Positions 9,374-18,981 of a stretch of 64,000 nucleotides of DNA are shown one piece after another. Each line of letters begins with the position of its first letter. The first letter of the stretch is position 1. The translations under genes and the position numbers were made by a program. The notes below the pieces were generated by a model, which saw only the letters and a program-made list of their open reading frames with translations, did not search any database and was not told where the DNA came from. Origin of the DNA: an uncultured Nitrospira sp. (lineage in GTDB: Bacteria; Nitrospirota; Nitrospiria; Nitrospirales; Nitrospiraceae); the NCBI GenBank assembly GCA_902500715.1, contig CABVRO010000003.1, forward strand, positions 1 to 64,000, in the 5' to 3' direction.

Positions 9374-9645
9374 GTGCTGCCTCCTTAGTGAGTTGGAATT
9401 GATAAGAGAGTAATGATGAACGGTAATAAACTGAACAGGCCATAGTAGTTCCAAGCGAATTCGGGCGAACTATAGGCTAACACCCACACCATGTCAAGAT
9501 GTTTTCAGGCACGACATCCACTATATAGTGTTGTATCGAAAAGCATCGTCTATTTATTTGCATCGTACCAACACCAGACGGCAATCTCTGCATGAGCGCA
9601 CCGGTTGTCGAGACCGTGAAAGGAGTGCCGCAAGAGTCGAAATGA

Positions 9646-9732
9646 TGGTGCCCAGAGGGAGGGTCGAACTCCCACTCTCTTGCGAGAACCGGATTTTGAG
9701 TCCGGCGCGTCTGCCAGTTCCGCCATCCGGGC
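9646..9732 (-). tRNA. tRNA-Leu, anticodon CAA
   Basis: The minus strand folds into a class II cloverleaf. GCCCGGA pairs with TCTGGGC in the acceptor stem, the anticodon stem CCGGA/TCCGG encloses CTCAAAA, a variable arm is present (TTCTCGCAAGAGA), and the T loop is GTTCGACCC. The discriminator is A and CCA is encoded at 9646-9648. The anticodon CAA reads the TTG leucine codon. Confidence 0.95.
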
Positions 9733-9915
9733 ACGTGTGTCATGCGACGTCAACTCCCTGCTTGCCACTCGGCTTTTCAAGGGACGCATTTTTAACATGA
9801 ACCCGCGTAGGCGTCAATCGGCACCGCGCTCCCTTTTTTCTGCTGCAGGCGAATGCTAGAATGCTGCGCGACCGACAACCGACGATGGAAGATCAGGCAG
9901 ATTGAGGAGGAGACT

Positions 9916-10197
9916 ATGACAGATGTGCAATGTGTCACCTGCGGACAAGCAGGCGAAGCAATTACCGATATGCTGTTCCTCGGAAAGCTCGAAGCCGAAA
10001 TCAAGGCGAAGGTCTGCAAGCCCTGCTGGAAAAAGTGGGAAGGGATGCGGGTCATGGTGATCAACGAGTATCAAGTCAATCTTGGCGATGAGAGCGGCCG
10101 CGAACTTGTTAAAAAGCAAATGAAGGCGTTCCTCAAACTGGGAGAACAAACCGACACGTCCAAACTGGATCAAAACTTCCGTCCAGCCGGCTCTTGA
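9916..10197 (+). CDS. Fe(2+)-trafficking (YggX-like) protein with two CxxC pairs
   Basis: The 93-residue protein starts at the ATG at 9916, which has GAGGAGGA seven bases upstream; an in-frame start further 5' lacks this. The centre WKKWEGMRVMVINEYQVNL followed by LVKKQMKAFL matches the YggX pattern of a tryptophan, MLINE and a C-terminal helix. YggX-type proteins guard iron-sulfur clusters against oxidative damage. Unlike E. coli YggX, this one has two CxxC pairs (VQCVTCGQ and VCKPCWKK), which could form a zinc or iron site. It is a single gene between tRNA-Leu and the nuclease pair. Confidence 0.75.
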   Translation: MTDVQCVTCGQAGEAITDMLFLGKLEAEIKAKVCKPCWKKWEGMRVMVINEYQVNLGDESGRELVKKQMKAFLKLGEQTDTSKLDQNFRPAGS

Positions 10198-10423
10198 GGC
10201 GACGACCTTCAATCTGACCGTGGTGTCGGGCAGAACGGTTCATGAGCGGTGCCTGTTCGTCGCGCGCCTGATGTCAGACACACCTTGAGGCCTCAGAAGT
10301 GCTGAGCCGTCGGCCATCTCTTCAATCGTTGCCCGATCGAATTCATTGACACTCTAATTTCGGAAGTGCTAGAGTGCCCTATTCTTGAGGTTTTTGGCCG
10401 ACATCGGGAAGGATACTCCCGCC

Positions 10424-10879
10424 GTGATTACACAAATGCGGGTCAAGGGTCTGATCTTCGACCCCTACAACAACGCCTATATAGTGGTGTTGCGGGACGA
10501 AGAGAATTCAGACATGCTCCCGATCTGGGTCGGAAAATCGGAAGCCAGCGCCATCGGCCTGGCCCTGGAGAGCGTCACCGCGCCGCGCCCCATGACCCAC
10601 GACTTAATGAAGTCGTTCCTGGAAACGTTCGATGCGAAGATTATCAGTGTGGTAATCACAGATTTGAACGAGAACACCTATTTCGCGACGATCCACCTGA
10701 TGTACGAAGACTCAGAATATACGGTCGATTCTCGCCCCAGTGACGCCATCGCGCTGGCGCTTCGAACCAGCGCGCCGATTTTTGCCAGCGAGAATGTCAT
10801 TAAGAAGCAATCGTCCGAAGAACTTGAACAGTGGCTTGAAAATTTGAAGCCGGAAGATTTCGGAAAACTGGATACGTAG
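10424..10879 (+). CDS. DUF151 bifunctional nuclease family protein, copy 1
   Basis: The 151-residue protein begins at the GTG at 10424, ten bases after GGGAAGGA; a TTG further upstream lacks a ribosome site. It has the DUF151 core: VVLRDEENSDMLPIWVGKSEA, TAPRPMTHDLM and VDSRPSDAIALALR. The family takes its name from a plant protein reported to have RNase and DNase activity, and the bacterial role is not settled. A paralogue begins three bases after the stop, so the two are one transcription unit. Confidence 0.85.
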   Translation: MITQMRVKGLIFDPYNNAYIVVLRDEENSDMLPIWVGKSEASAIGLALESVTAPRPMTHDLMKSFLETFDAKIISVVITDLNENTYFATIHLMYEDSEYTVDSRPSDAIALALRTSAPIFASENVIKKQSSEELEQWLENLKPEDFGKLDT

Positions 10880-10882
10880 TTC

Positions 10883-11371
10883 ATGGACTCGGTGAATCAG
10901 CAGAATGAGCCCGCGGAGCTCGTCGCTCTGACCGTCAAGCAGGTACTGGACGACAGCAACACCGATACCCGCATCGTTGTGCTGAAAAATGATGCCGCAA
11001 GCGTGACGCTGCCGATCTGGGTTGGATCTGCGGAAGGTAACGCCATTCGTCTTGCCATGGAACGCGTTGTGACTCCCCGCCCTATGAGTCACGACCTCAT
11101 TCGGAGCTTTGCGGATCATCTTGGCGTACGAATTGAACGGGTTGTGATCACGGATGTGAAAGGCAGCACCTATTACGCCAGCGTGGCCTTTGCGTCGAAG
11201 GGCGTGCACCGTACCCTGGATGCCAGACCGAGCGACGCGATCGCCCTCGCACTTCGCGCGGAGTGCCCGATCTATGCCACACAAGACGTGCTCAACCGAC
11301 GCACGGCCGTTCACCTAGATGCTTGGATTAATAAACTCGACACTAAGAATATCGAACCCCAACAGGCGTGA
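10883..11371 (+). CDS. DUF151 bifunctional nuclease family protein, copy 2
   Basis: This 162-residue protein is a paralogue of the gene just upstream. It has IVVLKNDAASVTLPIWVGSA, VVTPRPMSHDLIRSF and LDARPSDAIALALRAE in the same order. The N-terminal 20 residues are extra. The two proteins share the core but differ throughout, so the duplication is old rather than a recent copy. They may form a heteromer. Its ATG follows the stop of copy 1 by three bases. Confidence 0.85.
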   Translation: MDSVNQQNEPAELVALTVKQVLDDSNTDTRIVVLKNDAASVTLPIWVGSAEGNAIRLAMERVVTPRPMSHDLIRSFADHLGVRIERVVITDVKGSTYYASVAFASKGVHRTLDARPSDAIALALRAECPIYATQDVLNRRTAVHLDAWINKLDTKNIEPQQA

Positions 11372-11421
11372 GGCCTAATACCTCACATAAGAATCCTTTC
11401 GTGCAGGAGTAGATGGAGACC

Positions 11422-11853
11422 ATGACAAAAACGTATCTTGAGAAGCCAGCAAATGTGAAACGGAAATGGTTCTTGGTTGACGCCGACGGCAAGACGCTCG
11501 GTCGTCTAGCGGCGAAGGTGGCCACCTTGCTTCGAGGCAAGCATAAACCGACTTTTACCCCCCATGTGGATACGGGCGACCATGTTGTCATCGTCAATGC
11601 GGAGAAGATCCGGTTGACCGGCAACAAGATGGAAAACAAGACCTATTCGTATCACACAGGATATCCAGGCGGACTCAAGACCCTCACCGCCGAACATATC
11701 CATAAGAAAGACCCGACGAAGCTTTTGACGCGCGCCATCGAAGGCATGTTGCCCAAGAACCCCCTCGGGAATCAGATGGCCAAGAAGCTGCGCGTCTACG
11801 CAGGTTCAACCCATCCACATCACGCGCAGCAACTGGAATCACTTTCGCTGTGA
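11422..11853 (+). CDS. rplM: 50S ribosomal protein L13
   Basis: The 143-residue protein matches bacterial L13: [20 protein letters not shown] at the start, [36 protein letters not shown] and [20 protein letters not shown]. An ATG three codons upstream (11413) is possible, but 11422 gives the family length and places GGAG at a usable distance. It precedes rpsI by 42 bases, the universal L13-S9 pair. Confidence 0.97.
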   Translation: MTKTYLEKPANVKRKWFLVDADGKTLGRLAAKVATLLRGKHKPTFTPHVDTGDHVVIVNAEKIRLTGNKMENKTYSYHTGYPGGLKTLTAEHIHKKDPTKLLTRAIEGMLPKNPLGNQMAKKLRVYAGSTHPHHAQQLESLSL

Positions 11854-11895
11854 TCATTATTGTTCTGATTCGATCTGTGAAGGAGGCCGCCTGAT

Positions 11896-12288
11896 ATGGC
11901 AGCAATTACGCAGTATGCAACTGGAAAGAGAAAGAGCGCGATCGCTCGCGCATGGGTGACCGCCGCCGCCGGCGACATCGTCGTCAATGAGAAGCCGCTG
12001 GAAAAGGCGTTTCCCCGCCCGACGCTACGGAACGTGATTCAATTTCCGTTCGAACTGGCCGGCGTTGCCGGTAAGTATTCCGTCCGGGCCACTGTCTACG
12101 GTGGCGGGCCTGCGGGCCAGGCCGGAGCATTACGGCATGCCATCTCGAAGGCGCTGGTCATCATGAGCGCCGCATTCCGAAGTCCGCTCAAGAAGGAAGG
12201 TCTTCTGACCCGTGACTCGCGCGTGAAGGAACGCAAGAAGTACGGACAGAAGGGCGCCAGAAAGCGCTTCCAATACTCCAAGCGATAA
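11896..12288 (+). CDS. rpsI: 30S ribosomal protein S9
   Basis: The 130-residue protein has the S9 signatures YATGKRKSAIARAWV at the N-terminus, VYGGGPAGQAGALRHAISKA in the middle and the basic C-terminal tail KKYGQKGARKRFQYSKR that reaches the P-site tRNA. GAAGGAGG stands nine bases before the start. It is the second gene of the L13-S9 operon and is followed directly by a strong terminator. Confidence 0.97.
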   Translation: MAAITQYATGKRKSAIARAWVTAAAGDIVVNEKPLEKAFPRPTLRNVIQFPFELAGVAGKYSVRATVYGGGPAGQAGALRHAISKALVIMSAAFRSPLKKEGLLTRDSRVKERKKYGQKGARKRFQYSKR

Positions 12289-12313
12289 AGAAACACTGGA
12301 GCGACAGGGTGTC

Positions 12314-12346
12314 AAAAGGGAAGGCTCCGCAGCCTTCCCTTTTTTT
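12314..12346 (+). terminator. Rho-independent terminator after rpsI
   Basis: GGGAAGGCT and AGCCTTCCC form a perfect nine-pair stem around CCGC. A run of seven T follows and A runs flank the 5' side. It ends the rplM-rpsI operon 25 bases after the rpsI stop. Confidence 0.95.
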
Positions 12347-12400
12347 ATGTGTGAGATGAACTGATCGAGCAACAACTCGCGAGAGGCCGGGAGGCGTGAC

Positions 12401-13474
12401 ATGACGTCGGTACGAGTAGCAGTGGCAGGGGGCAGTGGATACACCGGGGCGGAGTTGCTACGTCTCCTGTCGCAACATCCCAATGTGCAATTGACTGCGG
12501 TGACCTCCGAGAAGTCGGCCGGAACCCCAGTCTCCGCCGTGTATCCCCATTTGCAGGGCATCGTGCCGCTGATCTTCGAAGCCCTGGCGCCAGAGGCCCT
12601 GGCAGAACGCGCCGATGTGCTCTTCCTCGCCCTCCCCCATACAAAATCCATGGGCCCGGTAGCGACTTGCATGAAAGCCGGCAAGCGCGTGATCGACCTC
12701 AGCGCAGACTTCAGAATCAAAGATCCTCGCACGTATGAAACCTGGTATCAGACCACACACGCGCATCCCGACCTGATCGGAAACGCCGTCTATGGCCTGC
12801 CGGAACTGCATCGATCCGCCATTGCACAGGCCCGGCTCGTGGCCTCCCCCGGTTGTTACCCGACCGCCGCGATTCTGCAACTGGCACCGTTGATCGCTCA
12901 TGGCCTCATCGTGCCCGACACGATCGTAATTGATGCCAAATCTGGCGTGTCGGGTGCAGGAAGAAGTCCGGCCCTGCCCTACCACTTCCCTGAAGCACAC
13001 GAATCGCTGGAGCCCTACAAGATCGGCCAGCATCGACACATCCCGGAAATCGAACAGGAACTGAGCGGGCTGGCCGGAACTCGTGGACCGGCAGTCACAG
13101 GAGAAACCGCCGGTGTCACCATTGCGTTCACGCCGCACCTGGTTCCGATGAATCGAGGCATCTTGAGCACCGCCTATGCGCGCATGAAGGGCACGCTCGA
13201 TGTCGTCGAACTGCGGGCGCTCTATCGGGACTTCTACAAGGGAGAACGATTCGTGCGACTGCTCGAAGGCGCGATGCCGAATCCCCGACATGTGCGAGGC
13301 GCCAACTACTGCGATCTCGCAGTCCACACCGATACGCGAGCCGGCTGGGTCGTGACCGTGTCGGCCATCGACAACCTGATCAAGGGAGCAGCGGGACAAG
13401 CGATTCAGGCTATGAATCTCATGCTCGGCTATCCGGAAGAGACGGGCCTGGTGGCGCCGGGTATCTATCCATAA
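12401..13474 (+). CDS. argC: N-acetyl-gamma-glutamyl-phosphate reductase
   Basis: The 357-residue protein is ArgC, the NADPH-dependent third enzyme of arginine synthesis. It opens with VRVAVAGGSGYTGAELLRLL (Rossmann loop). The catalytic cysteine is in ASPGCYPTAAILQLAPL, and SGVSGAGRSP and HRHIPEIEQEL follow. The family length is 340-360. argJ is 56 bases downstream in the same direction, so the two probably share a transcript. Confidence 0.95.
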   Translation: MTSVRVAVAGGSGYTGAELLRLLSQHPNVQLTAVTSEKSAGTPVSAVYPHLQGIVPLIFEALAPEALAERADVLFLALPHTKSMGPVATCMKAGKRVIDLSADFRIKDPRTYETWYQTTHAHPDLIGNAVYGLPELHRSAIAQARLVASPGCYPTAAILQLAPLIAHGLIVPDTIVIDAKSGVSGAGRSPALPYHFPEAHESLEPYKIGQHRHIPEIEQELSGLAGTRGPAVTGETAGVTIAFTPHLVPMNRGILSTAYARMKGTLDVVELRALYRDFYKGERFVRLLEGAMPNPRHVRGANYCDLAVHTDTRAGWVVTVSAIDNLIKGAAGQAIQAMNLMLGYPEETGLVAPGIYP

Positions 13475-13530
13475 CTTGAGTCCCGGGCGACTCCGCACTA
13501 CGGACCACTTCCACACCCCACAGGACCACT

Positions 13531-14742
13531 ATGAAGATCGTCACTGGAGGCGTCACCGCACCCATCGGCTTTCGGGCCGCCGGGATGTATTCCGGCATCA
13601 AAAAAAAGCAGAAGAAACAACTCGACTTGGCCCTGCTGGTCTCCGAGCAGGAAGGACCCGTCGCCGGCGTGTTCACCACTAATCAGGTCGTGGCAGCGCC
13701 GGTTGTGCTCGATCGTCTCCATCTGAAAAAGGGCGTGGGCCGCGCTATTCTCGTCAACAGCGGGAACGCCAATGCCTGCACCGGACCTGACGGAATGCGA
13801 GTGGCCAAGGAGATGGCGCAGCTGGCAGCCACGGTTCTCGGCTGTCCGCAACATACGATCTTCATCGGATCGACCGGCGTGATCGGCCAGCCGCTTCCGA
13901 TCGACTGCATCAGGAACGCCCTCCCGTCCCTCCTCGCTCGCGTCACGCGCCGCGGCGGAAACGAAGCGGCCAAAGCCATCATGACCACGGACCTCAAACC
14001 CAAACAGGTGGCGGTACGCACCCGACTCGGAGGTCGGATGGTGACGGTGGGAGGAATGGCCAAGGGTTCCGGGATGATCCATCCCAACATGGCCACCATG
14101 TTGGGCTACCTCACAACCGATGCGGCCATCAGCCGGTCGGCGCTCCAGACAGCGCTCAGTCAGGCGGTCGATCAATCGTTTAACTGCATTACCGTCGACG
14201 GCGATACGAGCACAAACGACACCGTCCTTTGCCTTGCGAACGGAATGGCAGGCAATCAGACACTCAAGCCAGGCTCTGCGGACTTTCGCCGGTTCTGCGC
14301 CATGGTCGAAACGGTCTGCCGCACCCTGGCCTTGAAAATTTGCTGGGACGGCGAAGGCGTGACTAAGGTGGTTCGGGTGGAGGTCACAGGCGCTCGATCC
14401 GCGACGGCGGCCAAACAGATTGCCCAAACGATCGCCACTTCCAACTTGGTGAAGACAGCGCTCTTTGGCGGTGACGCCAACTGGGGGCGTGTGATGGCGG
14501 CCATCGGACGCGCAGGGATACCTATCGATCCCAGTCGTATCAGCCTACAATTCGGGGATATCCCGATGGTCCGGGACGGTCAAGGACTGGGCCGCATCGC
14601 CGAGCAGAAGCTGACCGCAGTCTTCCGGACGAAGGAGTTCACGATTCTTGTCGACCTCGCACAGGGCAAATCCGGAGCGCACATGTGGACGACCGATTTG
14701 TCTTACGAATACGTGCGGATCAACGCGAGTTACCGGTCGTGA
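13531..14742 (+). CDS. argJ: Bifunctional ornithine acetyltransferase / N-acetylglutamate synthase
   Basis: The 403-residue protein is ArgJ, which recycles the acetyl group from acetylornithine to glutamate and may also acetylate glutamate from acetyl-CoA. ILVNSGNANACTGPDG forms the oxyanion region and GGMAKGSGMIHPNMATML carries the self-cleavage threonine (Thr of MATML) that yields alpha and beta chains. VDGDTSTNDTV and FGGDANWGRVMAAIGRAGI follow. It belongs with argC directly upstream. Confidence 0.95.
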   Translation: MKIVTGGVTAPIGFRAAGMYSGIKKKQKKQLDLALLVSEQEGPVAGVFTTNQVVAAPVVLDRLHLKKGVGRAILVNSGNANACTGPDGMRVAKEMAQLAATVLGCPQHTIFIGSTGVIGQPLPIDCIRNALPSLLARVTRRGGNEAAKAIMTTDLKPKQVAVRTRLGGRMVTVGGMAKGSGMIHPNMATMLGYLTTDAAISRSALQTALSQAVDQSFNCITVDGDTSTNDTVLCLANGMAGNQTLKPGSADFRRFCAMVETVCRTLALKICWDGEGVTKVVRVEVTGARSATAAKQIAQTIATSNLVKTALFGGDANWGRVMAAIGRAGIPIDPSRISLQFGDIPMVRDGQGLGRIAEQKLTAVFRTKEFTILVDLAQGKSGAHMWTTDLSYEYVRINASYRS

Positions 14743-14971
14743 GCCGCCTCGCGTGGTTGCAAAATACAGGGGATTATGCTAGCGTTCGGGCGTTTTCGTG
14801 CCGTGAATGATCCGTCCCATCGTTCACATGGTCGCATCCAAAATCAGGGACGTCTTATTTAAATCCACACCAGCGTGATGCGCACGCTGCGCAGCCTGAG
14901 AATAAGGGGGACATCCCCCTCGTCGTTGGCGTTCGCCAGGCGCTCTGCAGGCTTCGGAGGGAGGTGAAGGT
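14743..14971 (+). promoter_or_regulatory. rpsB leader region
   Basis: This stretch of 229 bases before rpsB has no gene. Two hairpins lie close to the ribosome site: AGGGGG-ACAT-CCCCCT at 14905-14920 and TGGCG-TT-CGCCA at 14927-14938. They are followed by GGAGGTGAAGG and the ATG. Many bacteria control rpsB-tsf by S2 binding to its own leader. That function is only inferred here. A TTGCAA and a TATGCT word occur near 14757-14780 but their spacing is too short for a normal promoter. Confidence 0.35.
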
Positions 14972-15745
14972 ATGGGAGTAGTTGCGATTAAGGAATTACT
15001 GGAAGCGGGCGTCCACTTCGGACACCAGACGAATCGTTGGAACCCCAAGATGAAGCGATTCCTGTTCGGGGAACGAAACGGCGTCTACATTATCGACCTT
15101 CAACAGACCGTCGAACGCATGGAACTAGCCTATGCCTTCGCGCGCGACACCGTGGCTGCCGGTGACTCCGTCTTGTTCGTCGGGACCAAGCGCCAAGCGG
15201 CGGAGATTTTGGAAGAAGAGGCCAAGCGGGCCAACCAGTTCTACATCAACCAACGCTGGTTAGGCGGCATGCTGACCAACTTCCAGACCATCCGTCGTAG
15301 CATCGACAAAATGAAAAAAATGGAAGCGACCCTCGCTGATCCGACGCACCAAGGCCACACGAAGAAAGAGCTCGGACAGATGCAGAAGGAAGTCGTCAAG
15401 CTGCAGAAGAACTTGTCGGGCATCCGCAACATGCGCGCCCTGCCCGGCGCGGTGTTCATTCTGGATACCCGCATCGAGCACATTGCGATCCTCGAGGCCA
15501 GCCGGCTGGAAATTCCGGTCATTGCCATCGTCGATTCGAACTGCGATCCCGATCACATTCAATACCCGATCCCGGGCAACGATGACGCCATCCGTTCCAT
15601 CAAACTGATTATTTCCCGGATCGCGGACGCGTGCCTTGAAGGTGCGCACCTCCGCACCCAGCGAGAAGAAACAGAGTTTGCATCGGCACCAGCCGGTGGT
15701 GGCGCTAAACCGTCGGCAAATTTGGCCGGCGTGGCCGCCTCCTGA
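14972..15745 (+). CDS. rpsB: 30S ribosomal protein S2
   Basis: The 257-residue protein matches S2 throughout: [56 protein letters not shown] and [14 protein letters not shown]. The C-terminus past the conserved core is low-complexity (Ala, Gly). The start is preceded by GGAGGTGAAGG. It is the first gene of the standard rpsB-tsf-pyrH-frr order. Confidence 0.97.
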   Translation: MGVVAIKELLEAGVHFGHQTNRWNPKMKRFLFGERNGVYIIDLQQTVERMELAYAFARDTVAAGDSVLFVGTKRQAAEILEEEAKRANQFYINQRWLGGMLTNFQTIRRSIDKMKKMEATLADPTHQGHTKKELGQMQKEVVKLQKNLSGIRNMRALPGAVFILDTRIEHIAILEASRLEIPVIAIVDSNCDPDHIQYPIPGNDDAIRSIKLIISRIADACLEGAHLRTQREETEFASAPAGGGAKPSANLAGVAAS

Positions 15746-15796
15746 CGGCCGCGTCTCGCGTGATGGCATTGTTCTATTCGACCAACTGAGGAACCC

Positions 15797-16393
15797 ATGG
15801 CAAGTTTGAGTGAGCTCGTCAAAGAATTGCGTGAAAAAACAGGCGCCGGCATTTTGGATTGTCAGAAAGCCCTGACCGAGAACGGAAACAGCATCGATAA
15901 AGCGATCGACTATCTCCGGCAGAAGGGATTGGCGGCGGCCCAGAAAAAAGCCGGCCGTGAGACCAATCAGGGCTTGATCCATGCCTACATCCATGCCGGC
16001 GGAAAGATCGGCGTGCTCATCGAAGTCAATTGTGAAACCGACTTCGTGGCGCGAAATGAGCAGTTCAAGGCGTTTGTGAACGATCTGGCGCTGCAGGTGG
16101 CGGCCGCCAGCCCGTCCTATGTCCGACGGGAAGAGATTGCCGAAGATGTCGTCGCAAAAGAGCGCAGCATCTATGAAGGGCAAGCCAAGGAACTCGGCAA
16201 GCCACCGGCCGCCTGGCCGAAAATCATCGAGGGCAAGCTCGAGAAGTTCTACCAGGAAAATTGCTTGCTCGAACAGGCTTTCATCAAGGATCCGTCCGTC
16301 GTCATCAAGGATCTGCTGGCACAACAAATCGCCAAGATCGGCGAGAACATGAACATCCGCCGGTTCACACGATTCCAACTAGGCCAAGCATGA
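15797..16393 (+). CDS. tsf: Elongation factor Ts, short form
   Basis: The 198-residue protein is EF-Ts, the nucleotide-exchange factor of EF-Tu. It has the UBA-like N-terminus [41 protein letters not shown] and [12 protein letters not shown]-type motif [17 protein letters not shown]. It is about 90 residues shorter than the E. coli protein because it has one core repeat, like the short form of Thermus. It ends in an ATGA overlap with pyrH. Confidence 0.95.
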   Translation: MASLSELVKELREKTGAGILDCQKALTENGNSIDKAIDYLRQKGLAAAQKKAGRETNQGLIHAYIHAGGKIGVLIEVNCETDFVARNEQFKAFVNDLALQVAAASPSYVRREEIAEDVVAKERSIYEGQAKELGKPPAAWPKIIEGKLEKFYQENCLLEQAFIKDPSVVIKDLLAQQIAKIGENMNIRRFTRFQLGQA

Positions 16394-17115
16394 GTTCTGC
16401 CCACTACCGCCGCATCCTGCTGAAAGTCAGCGGAGAAATGCTGGCCGGTGAGCAGGGCTATGGCGTTCAACCCTCGATTCTCGAGGGACTCGCAGGAGAG
16501 ATTGCCGACGTCGTCGCGATGGACGTCGAAGTGGCCGTTGTGATCGGCGGCGGCAATATTTTCCGCGGCTTGGCCGCCAGTGCGCGCGGCATGGAGCGGG
16601 CCTCCGCCGACTACATGGGCATGCTCGCCACGGTGTTGAATGCGCTCGCCCTCCAGAATGCGTTAGAAGGCAAAGGCGTCAGCACCCGTGTCCAATCGGC
16701 GATCGAGATGCGGCAGCTGGCCGAAGGCTATATTCGTCGCCGCGCCATCCGACACCTGGAAAAAAAGCGCGTCGTGATCTTCGCCGGGGGCACGGGAAAC
16801 CCCTATTTCTCCACCGATACCGCGGCTTCACTGCGGGCAATGGAAATCGGCGCCCAGGTCATCATGAAGGGCACTAAGGTCGACGGCATTTACGACAGTG
16901 ATCCGGTCAAGAATCCACAAGCCAAGAAGTATGCAGAGATTCCGTTCCTGTCGATTCTCACCCAGAACCTCAAGGTAATGGACTCCACGGCCATCAGCTT
17001 GTGCATGGATAACCGGTTGCCATTGATCGTCTTCAATTTGAAAGAGAAGGGAAACTTTAAACGTGTCGTCCAGGGCGAACCTATCGGGACCCTGGTCACC
17101 GTAGAAAGTCGCTAA
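16390..17115 (+). CDS. pyrH: UMP kinase
   Basis: The 241-residue protein starts at the ATG at 16390, overlapping the tsf stop; a longer open frame upstream lies inside tsf and is not used. It phosphorylates UMP to UDP. Family motifs are [46 protein letters not shown] and [10 protein letters not shown]. The length equals E. coli PyrH (241 residues). It lies between tsf and frr as in most bacteria. Confidence 0.96.
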   Translation: MSSAHYRRILLKVSGEMLAGEQGYGVQPSILEGLAGEIADVVAMDVEVAVVIGGGNIFRGLAASARGMERASADYMGMLATVLNALALQNALEGKGVSTRVQSAIEMRQLAEGYIRRRAIRHLEKKRVVIFAGGTGNPYFSTDTAASLRAMEIGAQVIMKGTKVDGIYDSDPVKNPQAKKYAEIPFLSILTQNLKVMDSTAISLCMDNRLPLIVFNLKEKGNFKRVVQGEPIGTLVTVESR

Positions 17116-17126
17116 GGGAGAGGCTG

Positions 17127-17690
17127 ATGTCGACGGCGCAAGAAGTGAAACAACGCGTAACCGAAAAGATGGACCACGCGATCGAACATTTGAAACGCGA
17201 CTTGGCCGGACTGCGTACCGGTCGCGCATCGGTGGCACTGGTGGACGGCATCAAAGTCGACTACTACGGAACCATGACACCGCTCAAACAAGTCGCCAAC
17301 GTCGCCACCCCAGAAGCCCGACTCATTACCATTCAGCCCTGGGAGCAGAACCTCATCAGGGAAATAGAGAAAGCCATCCAAACCTCGGACCTCGGCTTGA
17401 CGCCGTCGAACGACGGTAAGCTCATCCGGATTCCCCTACCGCCGCTCACCGAAGAGCGCCGGAAAGAACTCATCAAGGTCTGCAAAAAACACGGTGAAGA
17501 AGTGAAGGTGCAGATTCGCGGTTTCCGCAGGGATGGCAACGAAGAACTCAAGAAACTCCAGAAAGACACGAAGCTGACCGAAGATGAACTGCGCAAGTCG
17601 GAAGCTGAAATTCAAAAACTCACCGATCAATACGTGCAGAAAATCGACGACGTGATGAAGAAAAAAGAAGGCGAGATCCTGGAAGTCTAG
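17127..17690 (+). CDS. frr: Ribosome recycling factor
   Basis: The 187-residue protein is RRF, which with EF-G splits post-termination ribosomes. It has MDHAIEHLKRDLAGLRTGRA at the start, VDYYGTMTPLKQVANVATPE, and PPLTEERRKELIKVCKKHGE, with the usual three-helix bundle heptads. AAGGGAGAGG precedes the start. It closes the rpsB-tsf-pyrH-frr run, 11 bases after pyrH. Confidence 0.96.
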   Translation: MSTAQEVKQRVTEKMDHAIEHLKRDLAGLRTGRASVALVDGIKVDYYGTMTPLKQVANVATPEARLITIQPWEQNLIREIEKAIQTSDLGLTPSNDGKLIRIPLPPLTEERRKELIKVCKKHGEEVKVQIRGFRRDGNEELKKLQKDTKLTEDELRKSEAEIQKLTDQYVQKIDDVMKKKEGEILEV

Positions 17691-17716
17691 CGTCCTATTC
17701 TGCCGCCACACACTGC

Positions 17717-18880
17717 GTGTACACGCCGTCTCAGTCCCCCCCAACTTTCGTCTCAGTCGATCTGAATGCCCTCGCGCAAAATCTCGCCCATGTGCGGCGC
17801 CTCGCGCCGCGGTCCGAGGTACTGGCCGTCGTCAAGGCCAATGCCTATGGCCATGGAGCCCTCGAACTCACACGCACGCTGCAACACCTGGCCGTCCACC
17901 GGTTCGGTGTCGCCACTGTGGATGAGGGCATCGCGCTTCGCCAAGCTGGCATTCATGATCCCATCCTAGTTATGGGCGCAACCGTTCCAGCCCAATTTGC
18001 AGAGCTCGTGGCCCAGCGCTTGACGCCCGTGCTGTACAGGACGGATCTGATTCCGGCCTTTGCTGCCCACGTCCGATCCGGCTCGTCTCCCTACCCGGTT
18101 CATGTCAAAGTCGAGACCGGCATGGGACGATTGGGGGTGTCGCCGCACGAAGTTCTCGACCTCCTTGAAAGAACGGAGTTTCGGGCTGCCCTACGCCTGG
18201 AAGGCTTAATGACACATCTGGCCGATGCCGATAATCGGGAGAAAGATCATACGCAATCACAGCTCGCACGTTTTCAGAGCGCGCTCGACAGGCTTCAACA
18301 ACGCGGCCTGACAATTCCACTCGTCCACGCAGCCAACAGCGCAGGGATCATCAAGTATCCTACAAGCCTCTATTCCCTCGTGCGACCCGGCATCATGCTG
18401 TATGGCTACCATACCCTCTCGACTGATACGCCCACGCCTGAGTTGCGACCGATCCTCAGCTGGAAAGCGACGATCGCACACCTGCACAGCATCCAAGTGG
18501 GCGACAGTGTCAGCTATAACCGGACCTTCATCGCTGCGCGGCGGTCGAAGATCGCAGTCCTGCCGGTCGGGTATGCGGACGGCTACAATCGCCTCCTGTC
18601 GAATCGTGGCGTGGTACTGATCGGAGGACAACGTGCGCCGGTAGTCGGGCGTGTCTGCATGGACATGACGATGGTCGATGTGACGGATGTGCCCGGTGTG
18701 CAGATCGGACAGGAAGCGATTCTCATCGGACAGCAGGGTCAAGAGCGCATTACCGCAGCCGATCTCGCCGCCTGGCAGCAGACCATTCCCTATGATGTGC
18801 TCTGCGCCATCGGCCAGCGCGTGCCGCGCCACCATCTCCCGCTGCGATCAGACGACGGTACGTCTTCACCGAAGACCTGA
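17717..18880 (+). CDS. alr: Alanine racemase
   Basis: The 387-residue protein is a PLP-dependent alanine racemase that supplies D-alanine for peptidoglycan. The PLP lysine is in VLAVVKANAYGHGALEL. The second-base tyrosine is in GDSVSYNRTFIA, and VGRVCMDMTMVDVTD and GYADGYNRLLS are typical. The start is a GTG at 17717 with no clear ribosome site. It follows frr by 26 bases and may be read from the same transcript. Confidence 0.92.
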   Translation: MYTPSQSPPTFVSVDLNALAQNLAHVRRLAPRSEVLAVVKANAYGHGALELTRTLQHLAVHRFGVATVDEGIALRQAGIHDPILVMGATVPAQFAELVAQRLTPVLYRTDLIPAFAAHVRSGSSPYPVHVKVETGMGRLGVSPHEVLDLLERTEFRAALRLEGLMTHLADADNREKDHTQSQLARFQSALDRLQQRGLTIPLVHAANSAGIIKYPTSLYSLVRPGIMLYGYHTLSTDTPTPELRPILSWKATIAHLHSIQVGDSVSYNRTFIAARRSKIAVLPVGYADGYNRLLSNRGVVLIGGQRAPVVGRVCMDMTMVDVTDVPGVQIGQEAILIGQQGQERITAADLAAWQQTIPYDVLCAIGQRVPRHHLPLRSDDGTSSPKT

Positions 18881-18981
18881 GCGCTTGCCTTCCACTTGTA
18901 ACTCTCCCATAGTCGAGCGAGAGGTTCAGAACAAATCCGTAGGACCGACACACATTGCGGTATGAGCATGAGGATAAGAGG

